Shown here in pieces: positions 15,825 to 24,305 of a stretch of 33,709 bases of DNA. Numbering within the stretch: the stretch's first letter is position 1; the number at the start of each line of letters is the position of its first letter. The notes beneath the pieces were generated by a model. The model had not been told where the DNA came from, made no database searches, and was given only the letters and a program-made list of their open reading frames with translations. The DNA comes from Nitrospirota bacterium (GTDB taxonomy: Bacteria; Nitrospirota; Leptospirillia; Leptospirillales; Leptospirillaceae): the NCBI GenBank assembly GCA_021828805.1, contig JAJZCZ010000015.1:1-33709 (forward strand). The letters are read 5' to 3'. A program made the translations under genes and the position numbers.

Positions 15825-15887
15825 AGAAGACGGGCTCGCCCTTTATTTTTTCGAGCCCCCCTCCCCGACAAAAAGCGAGAGGTGACC

Positions 15888-18383
15888 ATGGATACTCCAA
15901 ACAGACATCGCAAAGTGAATGTTCCCCCCATCGAGCTCGACTCAAAAGAGGACGCTCTTCCCCAGGCTATCGCCAACCATCTGGCCTTCTCCGTCGGGAA
16001 GGATGACCTGAATGCGACCAACCACGACTTTTTCGTGAGCGTGGCCCATGTGGCCCGGGACCGGATGGTGGGGCGACTCATGGAGACCATGCGCCACTAT
16101 TACGACGAGGATGCCAAGCGGGTCTACTACTTTTCCCTGGAGTTTCTCATGGGGCGGGCGCTTTCGAACAGCCTCGACAACCTGGGGCTTCTCGATGAGG
16201 CACGCAAGGGGCTTTCCTCCATGGGGATCGATCCGGCCGATGTCTTCGACAGCGAGCCGGATGCGGGGTTGGGCAATGGCGGTTTGGGACGCCTGGCAGC
16301 CTGCTTTCTCGACTCCATGGCGACACTGGGGATCCCGGGCTACGGCTATGGCATCCGGTACGAGTACGGTATGTTCTATCAGCGCATCGACAACGGCCGC
16401 CAGGTGGAGAGCCCCGACAACTGGCTCCGCTACGGTAATCCCTGGGAATTCCCCCGGCAGGAGGTTCTCTATCCGGTCAAGTTTCACGGGAGAGTGGTGG
16501 AGTACTCGGATGAAAAGGGGCTGCTTCGCTACCACTGGGTGGATACCGAAGACCTCATGGCCATGGCCTACGACAACCCCGTCCCCGGCTTCGGGGGAGA
16601 GACGGTGAACAACATGCGCCTCTGGTCGGCGAAGAGCTCCCACGAGTTCGACCTGACCTACTTCAACGAGGGCAACTATATCAAGGCGGTGGAGAGCAAG
16701 AACCAGTCGGAGAACATTTCCAAGGTTCTCTACCCTGATGATTCGACCTCCATGGGCCGGGAGCTGCGTCTCAAGCAGCAGTACTTTTTTGTCTGCGCCT
16801 CGCTTCAGGACATCCTGTACCGGTTTTCAAAGTCTCACGACAACTGTGACCTCCTGCCAGAGAAGGTCGCGATCCAGCTCAACGATACCCACCCCTCCAT
16901 CGCCATCGCTGAACTCATGAGAGTTCTGGTGGATGTTCGCTTCCTTGACTGGGAGCGGGCCTGGAAGATCGCCACCGGTGTTTTTGCCTACACCAACCAC
17001 ACCCTCATGCCCGAAGCCCTGGAAACCTGGCCGGTAGATCTTTTTGAGCGGATTCTTCCCCGCCACCTGCAGATCATTTACGAGATCAACCGCCGTTTCC
17101 TCAGGGATGTCATGCGAAGCTGGCCGGGAGACACCGACCTTCTGCGACGGGTTTCGATCATCGACGAAAATCCCCAGGGCAAAAGAGTCCGCATGTCCCA
17201 TCTGGCGATTGTGGGAAGCCACAAGGTCAACGGGGTGGCCAAACTCCATACCACCCTGATGAAAGAGACCATCTTTGCTGACTTCGACCGGATCTTTCCC
17301 GGCAAGATCGTCAACATGACAAACGGGGTGACCCCCCGTCGCTGGATCAAGCAGGCCAATCCGGCTCTGGCATCCCTCATCACCGCCCGGATCGGCCCCG
17401 GGTGGATTCGTGATCTCACCCGGATCCGGGAGATCGAGCCCTTTGCGGAGGACACGGCCTTCCGGAAGGACTTTGCTGCGGTCAAGCGCGCCAACAAGGA
17501 AATCCTGGCCCGATTCCTCCGGGATCATCTTGGAGTTGAAGCCTCTCCCGACTCCCTCTTCGATGTCCAGGTCAAACGGATTCATGAATACAAACGCCAG
17601 CTTTTGAATGTCCTCCACATTGTGACCGCCTACGCGCGGATCATCCACGAGCCCGTCCGGCAGGTCACGCCCCGTACTGTCGTTTTCTCCGGGAAGGCGG
17701 CGCCGGGGTATGCCACGGCCAAGCTCATTATCAAGCTGATCAATGATGTCGCGGAAATCGTGAACCACGACCACCGGGTGGCGGGACGGCTCAATGTGGC
17801 CTTCATCCCCAATTACAGTGTCTCCAATGCCGAGATGATCATTCCGGCGGCCGATCTCTCCGAGCAGATTTCCACGGCGGGAACGGAGGCCTCGGGGACG
17901 GGGAATATGAAGCTCGCCATGAACGGGGCCCTGACCATCGGGACGCTCGATGGCGCGAACGTTGAGATGCGCGCCGAGGTGGGAGAGGAAAACATCTTCA
18001 TCTTTGGCCTGACCGCCGAAGAGGTGCTGGAGAACAAGCGCAAGGGGTATGTTCCCCGAAGCTTTTACGAGGCCAATGAGGAGCTTCGCACGGCTCTCGA
18101 CATGATCAGTTCCGGGTATTTTTCTCCCGATGACCCCTCTCGCTTCCAGGGGCTTGTGGAGGGGCTTCTCAAGTCTGACCCCTTCCTTCTGCTCGCCGAC
18201 TATGCCTCCTACCTTGAGACGCAGAAGAAGGTGGAAGCCCTCTATGGAGACTCCGACCGCTGGGTTCGGATGGCAATCCTTAATGTCGCACGGATGAGCC
18301 ATTTCTCCAGTGACCGGACCATCGGGGAGTACGCCCGGGACATTTGGGGCGTGGCCCCTCTCGTTCCCCCCGCCCGCGCCTGA
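15888..18383 (+). CDS. glgP: Glycogen/starch/maltodextrin phosphorylase
   Basis: Releases glucose-1-phosphate from alpha-1,4-glucans, using PLP as phosphate donor. The 831 residues match the normal length of the family (about 815-840). Motifs include YYFSLEFLMGRALSNSL, LGNGGLGRLAACFLDSMAT, GYGIRYEYGMF, LNDTHPSIAIAELMR, VNMTNGVTPRRW, and the PLP site GTEASGTGNMKLAMNG with Lys675. The frame is open to 15777, but the ATG at 15888 with GAGAGGTGA upstream fits the family start. It stands alone: no glgA, glgB, glgC or malQ is in the window, and a terminator follows, so it is probably a single-gene transcript. Its substrate (glycogen or maltodextrin) cannot be told from sequence. Confidence 0.97.
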   Translation: MDTPNRHRKVNVPPIELDSKEDALPQAIANHLAFSVGKDDLNATNHDFFVSVAHVARDRMVGRLMETMRHYYDEDAKRVYYFSLEFLMGRALSNSLDNLGLLDEARKGLSSMGIDPADVFDSEPDAGLGNGGLGRLAACFLDSMATLGIPGYGYGIRYEYGMFYQRIDNGRQVESPDNWLRYGNPWEFPRQEVLYPVKFHGRVVEYSDEKGLLRYHWVDTEDLMAMAYDNPVPGFGGETVNNMRLWSAKSSHEFDLTYFNEGNYIKAVESKNQSENISKVLYPDDSTSMGRELRLKQQYFFVCASLQDILYRFSKSHDNCDLLPEKVAIQLNDTHPSIAIAELMRVLVDVRFLDWERAWKIATGVFAYTNHTLMPEALETWPVDLFERILPRHLQIIYEINRRFLRDVMRSWPGDTDLLRRVSIIDENPQGKRVRMSHLAIVGSHKVNGVAKLHTTLMKETIFADFDRIFPGKIVNMTNGVTPRRWIKQANPALASLITARIGPGWIRDLTRIREIEPFAEDTAFRKDFAAVKRANKEILARFLRDHLGVEASPDSLFDVQVKRIHEYKRQLLNVLHIVTAYARIIHEPVRQVTPRTVVFSGKAAPGYATAKLIIKLINDVAEIVNHDHRVAGRLNVAFIPNYSVSNAEMIIPAADLSEQISTAGTEASGTGNMKLAMNGALTIGTLDGANVEMRAEVGEENIFIFGLTAEEVLENKRKGYVPRSFYEANEELRTALDMISSGYFSPDDPSRFQGLVEGLLKSDPFLLLADYASYLETQKKVEALYGDSDRWVRMAILNVARMSHFSSDRTIGEYARDIWGVAPLVPPARA

Positions 18384-18416
18384 TCGCGCCACTTACCGTT
18401 TTTCTTACCATCAGGT

Positions 18417-18459
18417 CCGTTCTCCGGCCGGGATCCTGGCGGGAGACGGCTCTTTTTTT
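18417..18459 (+). terminator. Rho-independent terminator of glgP
   Basis: Segments CCGT, CTCC and GCC (18417-18429, with one bulge and one mismatch) pair with GGC, GGAG and ACGG (18438-18449) around an eight-base loop; CTC and seven T follow (18453-18459). It lies 34 bases after the glgP stop. The rest of 18460-18679 holds T-rich direct repeats but no gene. Confidence 0.65.
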
Positions 18460-18679
18460 CGTCCTTTTTCTCGTCCTTTTTCTCCCATCGACAGAGAGAA
18501 TCCCTCCTTTCGTCGGCTGATTTCTGTGCTCTTACCGTTCCCTTCTGTGTTGTCAGTCGAAGGCCCGGTCTGTCGATGGCGACGTGTGCCTTCCCGGGGG
18601 TCCGGGGAGAGATATCCCGGCGGCCGGGGGAGCTTCAGCGTTCAGGGAGGTCCGGGGGAGAGGCCGCGGAAGAGCTCTG

Positions 18680-21115
18680 TTACCGGAGGTCAAGGAGAGT
18701 GGGGGAAGGGTGGCCGAGGTGGTATCCCTGACCATAGAGGACGCCGGTCTTTCGGGCCATCTCCGCGATCGTGTCGGTCTCGATGTATTCTCCAATGGTG
18801 GGGATGCCCAGGGAGCGGGCGAGGGTCACGATGGCACTGACGATGGCGCCATCGATGAGCCCGGCTCCCCCCAGACCCCGGATGAATTCTCCTTCGATCT
18901 TCAGAAAGTCCACGGGAAAGAATCGGAGGTAATTAAGCGAGGCAAATCCTGACCCGAAATCATCAATGGCGAAACGGTAGCCATGAAGACGCAGATTCTG
19001 GATAAATCCCGCGAGAATCTTCAGGTTTTTCACCGTTTCGCGTTCGGTGATTTCAAAGACGACCTGTTCCGGGTTGATGCCTGACTCCCGGACGAGGCGT
19101 TCGACCGTGGGCATGAAGTCAGAGACGATGAGGGAACGGGGGGAGAGGTTGAGAAAGACCGGTCCGGAGAACTTGTGCTGAACAATCTCGGCAAAGGCCT
19201 TCTCCATGGTGAGGTAGTCCATCCGGGCAATCAGCCCGGCCTCCTCTACCGTCTCAATGAAGTCTCCGGCGGGAAGAAGAACGTGATCGCCTTCGGAGAT
19301 GCGGAGGCGTGAGAGAACTTCGTAGCCAAAGGTCTTGCCGGTGGAAAGCTCAAGTATCGGCTGAAAGACTGGAACGATCCGCTTTTCCGTCACGGCGCGG
19401 ATGATGGTCACCTGGTTTTCCCCGGCGGCCCGGAAGGCTTCCGCCACGTCCTCTTCGTTTGCCTCGACGACGAGGTCCTTGCCCATCTTCTTGGCCCGGT
19501 ACATCATGTGGTCTGCCACGACAAAAAGATCCCGGGCATGCCTGGCATGGCGAGGGTAGGTCGCGATTCCGATCGAGAGGGAAAGATGGGCCGGGTGGGG
19601 CGAGTCAGGAATATCGAACGGGGTCTCATTCACCGCGGTGTGGATGCGTTCGGCGAGGGTGTGGGCGTTGTTGGTATCCGACTCGCTGACAATCACGGCG
19701 AACTCGTCGCCGCCATAGCGGCAGATGATGTCTCCGGTGCGGCAAACCTCTTCGAGGATCCTGGCCAGCGAAACGAGAACCTTATCGCCCGCGGCATGAC
19801 CATATGTGTCGTTAATGACCTTGAAATTGTCACAATCGAGGATCAGGAGAGAGGAGGGGGTTCCATGGCGGTCGGCCCGTCCTGTCTCGTATTCCATGAG
19901 ATCCCAGAAGATCCTCTGGTTATAGAGCCCGGTGAGCGGGTCACGGCTGGCATAGTACTCGATTTCCTTGGTGTAGAGATACATGGCCTTGACCGAACCG
20001 AGGACGTTGACCACGGTGGTCAGAAGGCTCTCCACCACGAGCTGGCCGCTCCTGTCCCGCATCTTGCCGGCGTGAATCCCGACGCCGGCGATGCCGCCCA
20101 CCTTGGGGGCGTCGAGCAGGAGGGTCTTTGTCGATAGCCTCAGGTATTCGGCCGGAATTTCAGGGAGAGGAGAGGAGGTGTCCAGGATCGTGTGGCGGAC
20201 CGAGAGAGTGGGGAGATCGGCAAAGGCTCCGGCGCTCCGGATGGTCTCATCGAGGATCTCCATCATGCGTTCCTGGGTGGCGGGGGAGGGTTCCTTCTGC
20301 CAGAAGACATCGAGTTCATAGACCTCCTCCCGGGTAACAAACAGGGTGAAGAGAAAGTAACTGCCGATCACCTCGTTGAAGTCCTGGAGCATTTTCTTGA
20401 CGTGGGCCCGCCAGTCGGTGATCACGTTGGAGGTGATGATAAACCGTTCGATGAGCCGGAGCTCGAAGCCGAGAACCCGTATAGTCCGGTCTTCCATTTT
20501 CCAGAAAATCAGAAAGACAACTGCCACGACAAAGAGCAGAAAGACAATCGCGATGACCAGCCCGGTCTGGGTATGCACGATCGCCTGGCGACGGTTGAGA
20601 AGGGTCTGATCCTGGTGTTTGAGTGCCCGCCATAGCCTGATCGTCAGGCCGATAATCCTGTTCTGGATGGCCGAGGGAACGAGTGTCGAACGGCCGAGGC
20701 GGGGGGAGTGGTTCATTTCAGCATAAGAGTAGGCGGCGTAGGAAAAGAGGGAGAGGAGCGCTCCGTAGATCCGCGCGTCTTCTGGAGAGAGCACCTCCCG
20801 ATGTTTTCCGACAATGGAGAGGGCCACCATCGCCTGGAGACGATAGGCCCGGAAGAGTGAAAAGCGGGCGGGGGTCAGGGGAAGATGTCCGTTTTCCTCC
20901 ATGACGGTGAGCGAGGTGAGGACGGACTCGGTGGCGGAGAGGGAGGAGGCGATCCGGGCCTCTCTGAGGGAGACGGCGCTCTTGTGGAAGTTTTCATAGA
21001 AAAAGGAGGCGCCGAGCAGAATCTCCGCTCCCACCGCCAGGAGAATCAGAAAGGAGAGGAGGGAGGTCTGAAAGGAGGCCCGGAGAAAGCGGGGAAAGGA
21101 AAGGCTGCGACCCAA
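18680..21115 (-). CDS. Membrane-bound GGDEF-EAL cyclic-di-GMP protein, both domains apparently intact
   Basis: An 811-residue inner-membrane signalling protein. It has transmembrane segments at about 17-38 and 185-206 flanking a periplasmic sensor region of about 145 residues, a cytoplasmic linker region (about 215-385) of unknown fold, then a GGDEF domain and an EAL domain. GGDEF is canonical at 468-472 with an RxxD inhibition site (Arg459-Asp462). The EAL domain has Glu599 (EVL), Asn656, Glu688 (EITE), Asp718-Asp719 (DDFGSG), Lys739, Glu776 and Gln796, so the catalytic set is present although the EGVET loop reads GEYIET. Synthesis and breakdown of cyclic-di-GMP are both possible. The start is TTG (no in-frame ATG) with GGAG about 10 bases upstream. 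Confidence 0.92.
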   Translation of the reverse strand: MGRSLSFPRFLRASFQTSLLSFLILLAVGAEILLGASFFYENFHKSAVSLREARIASSLSATESVLTSLTVMEENGHLPLTPARFSLFRAYRLQAMVALSIVGKHREVLSPEDARIYGALLSLFSYAAYSYAEMNHSPRLGRSTLVPSAIQNRIIGLTIRLWRALKHQDQTLLNRRQAIVHTQTGLVIAIVFLLFVVAVVFLIFWKMEDRTIRVLGFELRLIERFIITSNVITDWRAHVKKMLQDFNEVIGSYFLFTLFVTREEVYELDVFWQKEPSPATQERMMEILDETIRSAGAFADLPTLSVRHTILDTSSPLPEIPAEYLRLSTKTLLLDAPKVGGIAGVGIHAGKMRDRSGQLVVESLLTTVVNVLGSVKAMYLYTKEIEYYASRDPLTGLYNQRIFWDLMEYETGRADRHGTPSSLLILDCDNFKVINDTYGHAAGDKVLVSLARILEEVCRTGDIICRYGGDEFAVIVSESDTNNAHTLAERIHTAVNETPFDIPDSPHPAHLSLSIGIATYPRHARHARDLFVVADHMMYRAKKMGKDLVVEANEEDVAEAFRAAGENQVTIIRAVTEKRIVPVFQPILELSTGKTFGYEVLSRLRISEGDHVLLPAGDFIETVEEAGLIARMDYLTMEKAFAEIVQHKFSGPVFLNLSPRSLIVSDFMPTVERLVRESGINPEQVVFEITERETVKNLKILAGFIQNLRLHGYRFAIDDFGSGFASLNYLRFFPVDFLKIEGEFIRGLGGAGLIDGAIVSAIVTLARSLGIPTIGEYIETDTIAEMARKTGVLYGQGYHLGHPSPTLLDLR

Positions 21116-21212
21116 AAATCATACTCCAAAACGGGGGACAGGCGAGGACGTCGAACATCCTTATTGGTCCAGAGCGTCATTTGATGATCGGAGGTTCTTC
21201 ACTCTTCCGGAT

Positions 21213-21260
21213 ATTATAGGGGGAGACGGGATCAAAAATAAATATTAAAAAATAAATTAT
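21213..21260 (-). promoter_or_regulatory. Candidate promoter of the GGDEF-EAL gene with A/T-rich upstream tract
   Basis: On the minus strand a perfect TATAAT lies at 21218-21213. The -35 position is only A/T-rich (TTATTT at 21241-21236, spacing 17), but an almost pure A/T tract of about 50 bases extends upstream, like an UP element. Transcription would start near 21206, giving a leader of about 90 bases. The same tract forms the 3' end of thiO. Confidence 0.45.
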
Positions 21261-21262
21261 TT

Positions 21263-22426
21263 TTATTTAGTAAGAAATTTTTTTGATGGATCTCCGTTGA
21301 AACGGCCAGGGGAGAAGGGAGCGGAGAGGGTAGTGAGAGGGGAAGACTGTCCCGTAACCATGTCGGCAAGGATCTCGCCCGTTACCGGAGCGAGAAGGAT
21401 CCCGTTCCGGTAGTGGCCGCCGGCCACGAAAATGTTCGGGCATGCGGGCAGGGGACCCAGGACCGGAAGGGCATCCTCCGAACAGGGGCGGAGCCCGGAC
21501 CAGGTGTGATGGAGGGGAAGGGAGAGGAGGTCGGGAGCCAGCGGGGCAAGGGGGGTGAGAAAGTCCAGAAGGCCTGCAGGGGTGACCCGGGTCCGTCCTC
21601 CGATCCGTTCTTCGGTTGCCCCGATGACCACCGTCCCATCCTTCTTGGGGACGAAGTATCCGTGGGGAGGGTAGAAGACAACCCGACGGTAGAAAGAGCC
21701 GGGGGAGCGCACGGCCAGGATCTGGCCGTTGACCGGATGGATCCGTACGGGAGATCCGGGGATCCCGATGGCGGAGAGGGCGGCGCCGGCGGCAAGAACG
21801 ACGGAGCGGGCGTGGCGTGTTCCTCCCGTGTCGTCAATGACGGCGAGGGTTCCCGAGGGTTCGGGCTGAATCCGTACGACCTGCACTCCCTGTTCTAAGG
21901 CCACTCCCCGGCGGGCCAGGGCTCCGAAGAGGGCCTTGATGAGACGGGGAGCGAAGACGTGGCCCTCCCTCGGGTACCACAGGGCTGAGTCGACGGTTCC
22001 TGTGAGTGCTGGCTCGAGCTCCTTCGCCGCTGCCCCTTCAAGAAATGTCACCTCCGGATCGATGGCCCTCTGCCAGATGTGACGGGCCTTGAGGGCGGCT
22101 CTGTCGGAGGGAGTCGGGGCCACCGACAGAATGCCGTCGAGAACAAGATCGGGGGAGAGGCCGGTCTCCTCAATGAGCCCGGCGACGAAGCCGGGGTAGA
22201 GGGAGAGGCTCTGGCGCATGAGGTCGAGAAAGGGGCCGGGACGATCGGTTTCATTCATGGGCCCAAGAATCCCTGCGGCGGCATGGGTGGCCAGTCCGCC
22301 GGGCTCGGCCCGCTCGAGGATCCGGACGGAAGCTCCCCGTCGGGAAAGGGCCAGGGCAACGCTGGCACCGATGATGCCCCCGCCGACGACAAGGGTCTCT
22401 TCTTTGGAAGAATGTCCGGGATTCAC
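21263..22426 (-). CDS. thiO: Glycine oxidase ThiO-type FAD-dependent oxidoreductase
   Basis: An FAD-dependent D-amino-acid-oxidase-family enzyme, most likely the glycine oxidase that supplies dehydroglycine for the thiazole of thiamine. The 387 residues show the dinucleotide-binding VVGGGIIGASVALALSRRG at 13-31, the acidic ILERAEPGGLATHAAAGIL, the substrate region HPVNGQILAV and GYFVPKKDGTVVIGATEE, and the closing FVAGGHYRNGILLAP, all typical of ThiO. The GTG at 22426 gives the normal N-terminus; a TTG at 22486 gives a 20-residue longer form, but the candidate promoter would leave it almost without a leader. No other thi gene is near. It is divergent from ugd. Confidence 0.88.
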   Translation of the reverse strand: MNPGHSSKEETLVVGGGIIGASVALALSRRGASVRILERAEPGGLATHAAAGILGPMNETDRPGPFLDLMRQSLSLYPGFVAGLIEETGLSPDLVLDGILSVAPTPSDRAALKARHIWQRAIDPEVTFLEGAAAKELEPALTGTVDSALWYPREGHVFAPRLIKALFGALARRGVALEQGVQVVRIQPEPSGTLAVIDDTGGTRHARSVVLAAGAALSAIGIPGSPVRIHPVNGQILAVRSPGSFYRRVVFYPPHGYFVPKKDGTVVIGATEERIGGRTRVTPAGLLDFLTPLAPLAPDLLSLPLHHTWSGLRPCSEDALPVLGPLPACPNIFVAGGHYRNGILLAPVTGEILADMVTGQSSPLTTLSAPFSPGRFNGDPSKKFLTK

Positions 22427-22473
22427 GTGTCTTTTTGTCCTTTCCGAACGGGTTTTCCCGTCTGTATCAAGTC

Positions 22474-22526
22474 TTGAGCCAAACAAGCCATTCCTGTAGT
22501 ATCACATTGTCCGAAGTCTTGTTCAA
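22474..22526. promoter_or_regulatory. Overlapping divergent promoters of thiO and ugd
   Basis: For ugd (+): TTGAGC (22474-22479), 17 bases, TAGTAT (22497-22502). For thiO (-): TTGAAC (22526-22521), 17 bases, GATACT (22503-22498) with an extended TG motif. The two -10 elements occupy the same bases, so polymerase could use only one at a time. Each is a moderate match. Confidence 0.35.
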
Positions 22527-22530
22527 TCAT

Positions 22531-22544
22531 CCCCCGCGAGGGGG
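22531..22544 (+). other. Short GC hairpin with GCGA tetraloop in the ugd leader
   Basis: CCCCC (22531-22535) pairs with GGGGG (22540-22544) around GCGA, a GNRA tetraloop that is especially stable as RNA. It lies 7 bases before the ugd ribosome site (GGGAGGGG, 22552-22559) and could modulate translation or mRNA stability. Confidence 0.4.
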
Positions 22545-22562
22545 CCTGCCCGGGAGGGGTCG

Positions 22563-23900
22563 TTGAAGCTTTGTGTGGTGGGCTCGGGATATGTGGGCCT
22601 TGTGACTGCTGTCGGGTTTGCCGAGATGGGGCACACCGTGGTGGGTGTCGATAATGATGCCCGGAAGGTGGAGAGTCTTTCTGCCGGCCGCTCGCCCATC
22701 TACGAACCGGGTCTCGAGGAGCTTCTCCTTCGGAACATGGAGGGCGGCCGTCTTTCCTTTACCACCAACCTGGCACAGGGGCTGGCGGAAAGCCTTTTCT
22801 GCTTTATTGCCGTCGGAACCCCCAATGCCGACGACGGGTCGGCGGACCTGGGCGCTGTTCTGGGAGTTGCCCGGGAAATCGCCCGTTCGCTCGCCGGCTA
22901 CCGGGTCGTTGTGGTCAAGTCCACCGTGCCGGTGGGAACCTCGAAAAAGGTTGACCAGGCGATGCGTGAGGAGCTGGGACTGGCTCCCGGTGTGCCCCAT
23001 GAACGATTTGATGTGGTTTCAAACCCCGAGTTTCTGAAGGAGGGATCCGCCCTTGAGGATGTCCTGAGGCCTGACCGCGTGGTGGTGGGAGTGGACAATT
23101 CCCGGGTGGCCGAGCTCATGAAGGAGCTCTATGCCCCCTTTACCCGCAATGGTCACCCCGTCTACCTCATGGACGTGGCTTCTGCTGAGCTCACAAAGTA
23201 CGCCGCCAACGCCTTCCTCGCCACAAAGATCTCCTTTATCAACAAGATGGCCGAGCTTTGCGACGCGAGCGGAGCCGACATCATGAACGTCCGTCTGGGG
23301 ATGGGTTCCGACCGGCGCATCGGGATGCCCTTTCTGTATGCGGGCGTGGGGTATGGGGGATCCTGCTTCCCCAAGGATGTGAAGGCGCTCATCCATACGG
23401 GAGAGGCTCTGGGTCTTCCCATGGGGATCCTGCGGGAGGTTGAGGCCATCAACGTCCGGCAAAAGGAGATTCCTCTTGCTCTGATCGACCGTCTCTATCC
23501 GGGGCGCAAGAATCTGACCGTGGCAATCTGGGGCGGGGCCTTCAAGGCGGAAACCGATGATATCCGGGAGGCGTCAGCGCTGGTGACGATCGATGGCTGT
23601 CTGGAGCGGGGGCACCGGGTGGCGCTCTACGATCCTGAGGCCATGGGGAACCTCAAGGCACGCTACGACAACCGGGTGACCTTCGGCAAAGAGCCCTATG
23701 ATGTTCTGGCCGGCGCCGATGTCCTGTGTCTTCTGACCGAATGGCGCGTCTTCCGGACCCCTGACTGGGACCGGGTCAAGAAACTCATGCGCCGGGCGCT
23801 GGTGATCGATGGGCGCAACCAGTATGACCCCCGGGACCTTGCCGGTCGGGGAGTTGAGCTCTACGGCATCGGCCGGGGAGAAAGAAGCTCCTCCACGTAG
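22563..23900 (+). CDS. ugd: UDP-glucose 6-dehydrogenase
   Basis: Oxidises UDP-glucose to UDP-glucuronate with NAD, supplying precursors for exopolysaccharide or lipid A modification. The 445 residues show the N-terminal Rossmann motif VVGSGYVGLVTAVGFAEMGH, the NAD-domain VGTPNADDGSADL and VVKSTVPVGTSKKV, the hinge SNPEFLKEGSALEDVLRPDR, the central helix SAELTKYAANAFLATKISFI, and the catalytic GYGGSCFPKDVKAL with Cys268. Length and order are standard. The start is TTG preceded by GGGAGGGG four bases away; the protein begins MKLCVVG, right at the expected strand. Its 3' end overlaps the converging DUF488 gene by 40 bases. No other polysaccharide gene is in the window, so the pathway served is not shown. 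Confidence 0.95.
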   Translation: MKLCVVGSGYVGLVTAVGFAEMGHTVVGVDNDARKVESLSAGRSPIYEPGLEELLLRNMEGGRLSFTTNLAQGLAESLFCFIAVGTPNADDGSADLGAVLGVAREIARSLAGYRVVVVKSTVPVGTSKKVDQAMREELGLAPGVPHERFDVVSNPEFLKEGSALEDVLRPDRVVVGVDNSRVAELMKELYAPFTRNGHPVYLMDVASAELTKYAANAFLATKISFINKMAELCDASGADIMNVRLGMGSDRRIGMPFLYAGVGYGGSCFPKDVKALIHTGEALGLPMGILREVEAINVRQKEIPLALIDRLYPGRKNLTVAIWGGAFKAETDDIREASALVTIDGCLERGHRVALYDPEAMGNLKARYDNRVTFGKEPYDVLAGADVLCLLTEWRVFRTPDWDRVKKLMRRALVIDGRNQYDPRDLAGRGVELYGIGRGERSSST

Positions 23901-24277
23901 GCCGCCAGAACGGGAAGATGCCCCTCTGAAAGAGTCCGGGAGGCCGTCAGGAGACGAAGTTTCTCCTCCCCGGAAACGCGGGCGCCAAGCTCCCGGAGAT
24001 CGGAGAGGAGGCTCTCCCTCAGGCCGGACAGCTCCGACCGGTAACGCTTCCGGAACTCGTCAGGGGCAAGCTGCCCGGAGTGGAGTCCTGTCCGGAGAGG
24101 TGTCGACGGCGCCCATTCTTTTTTCCAGACGATCCCCGCAAGGGACGCCCGGGAGATTCCTCGCGGCCAGAGCCGGTCGCAGAGAAGGACAATCTCCAGG
24201 GATTGTTCCCCGGCGGGGGTATCCGACCTCCGTCGCAGATAGTCGGAGATTCTTTCGCATTCAACCCTTTGGCCCAA
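23861..24277 (-). CDS. DUF488-family protein
   Basis: A 138-residue cytoplasmic protein with the DUF488 core CDRLWPRGISRASL, then WKKEWAPSTPLR, a PDEFRKRYRSEL segment and a C-terminal LRLLTASRTLSEGHLPVLAAY in place of the usual LLYAARDxxHNxA. The function of the family is unknown. The longest frame starts at a TTG (24316) that would overlap the sfsA start; a second TTG at 24277 has AGGAGAG nine bases upstream and is preferred. The gene is convergent with ugd and divergent from sfsA, its start only 28 bases from that of sfsA, so their control regions must lie within each other's coding sequence. Confidence 0.75.
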   Translation of the reverse strand: MGQRVECERISDYLRRRSDTPAGEQSLEIVLLCDRLWPRGISRASLAGIVWKKEWAPSTPLRTGLHSGQLAPDEFRKRYRSELSGLRESLLSDLRELGARVSGEEKLRLLTASRTLSEGHLPVLAAYVEELLSPRPMP

Positions 24278-24305
24278 AAGTTGTCTCTCCTGTCCGGAGT
24301 CCCGT

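Larger units (their letters stand above)
15418..15887. other. 470-base gene-free region between DUF202 and glgP
   Basis: This stretch is notably richer in A and T than the surrounding genes, with several T-runs. It holds the likely divergent promoters of the DUF202 gene and of glgP, a terminator-like hairpin at 15671-15701 on the + strand with no gene upstream of it, and a 15-base palindrome at 15810-15824. A 68-codon frame starting at 15416 on the + strand has no ribosome site or recognisable protein and is not accepted. A small RNA ending at the hairpin is possible. Confidence 0.6.

Noticed and set aside
16827-18392. Minus-strand open frame of 521 codons opposite glgP
   Set aside because: Antisense shadow of a strongly conserved gene, with no domain of its own.
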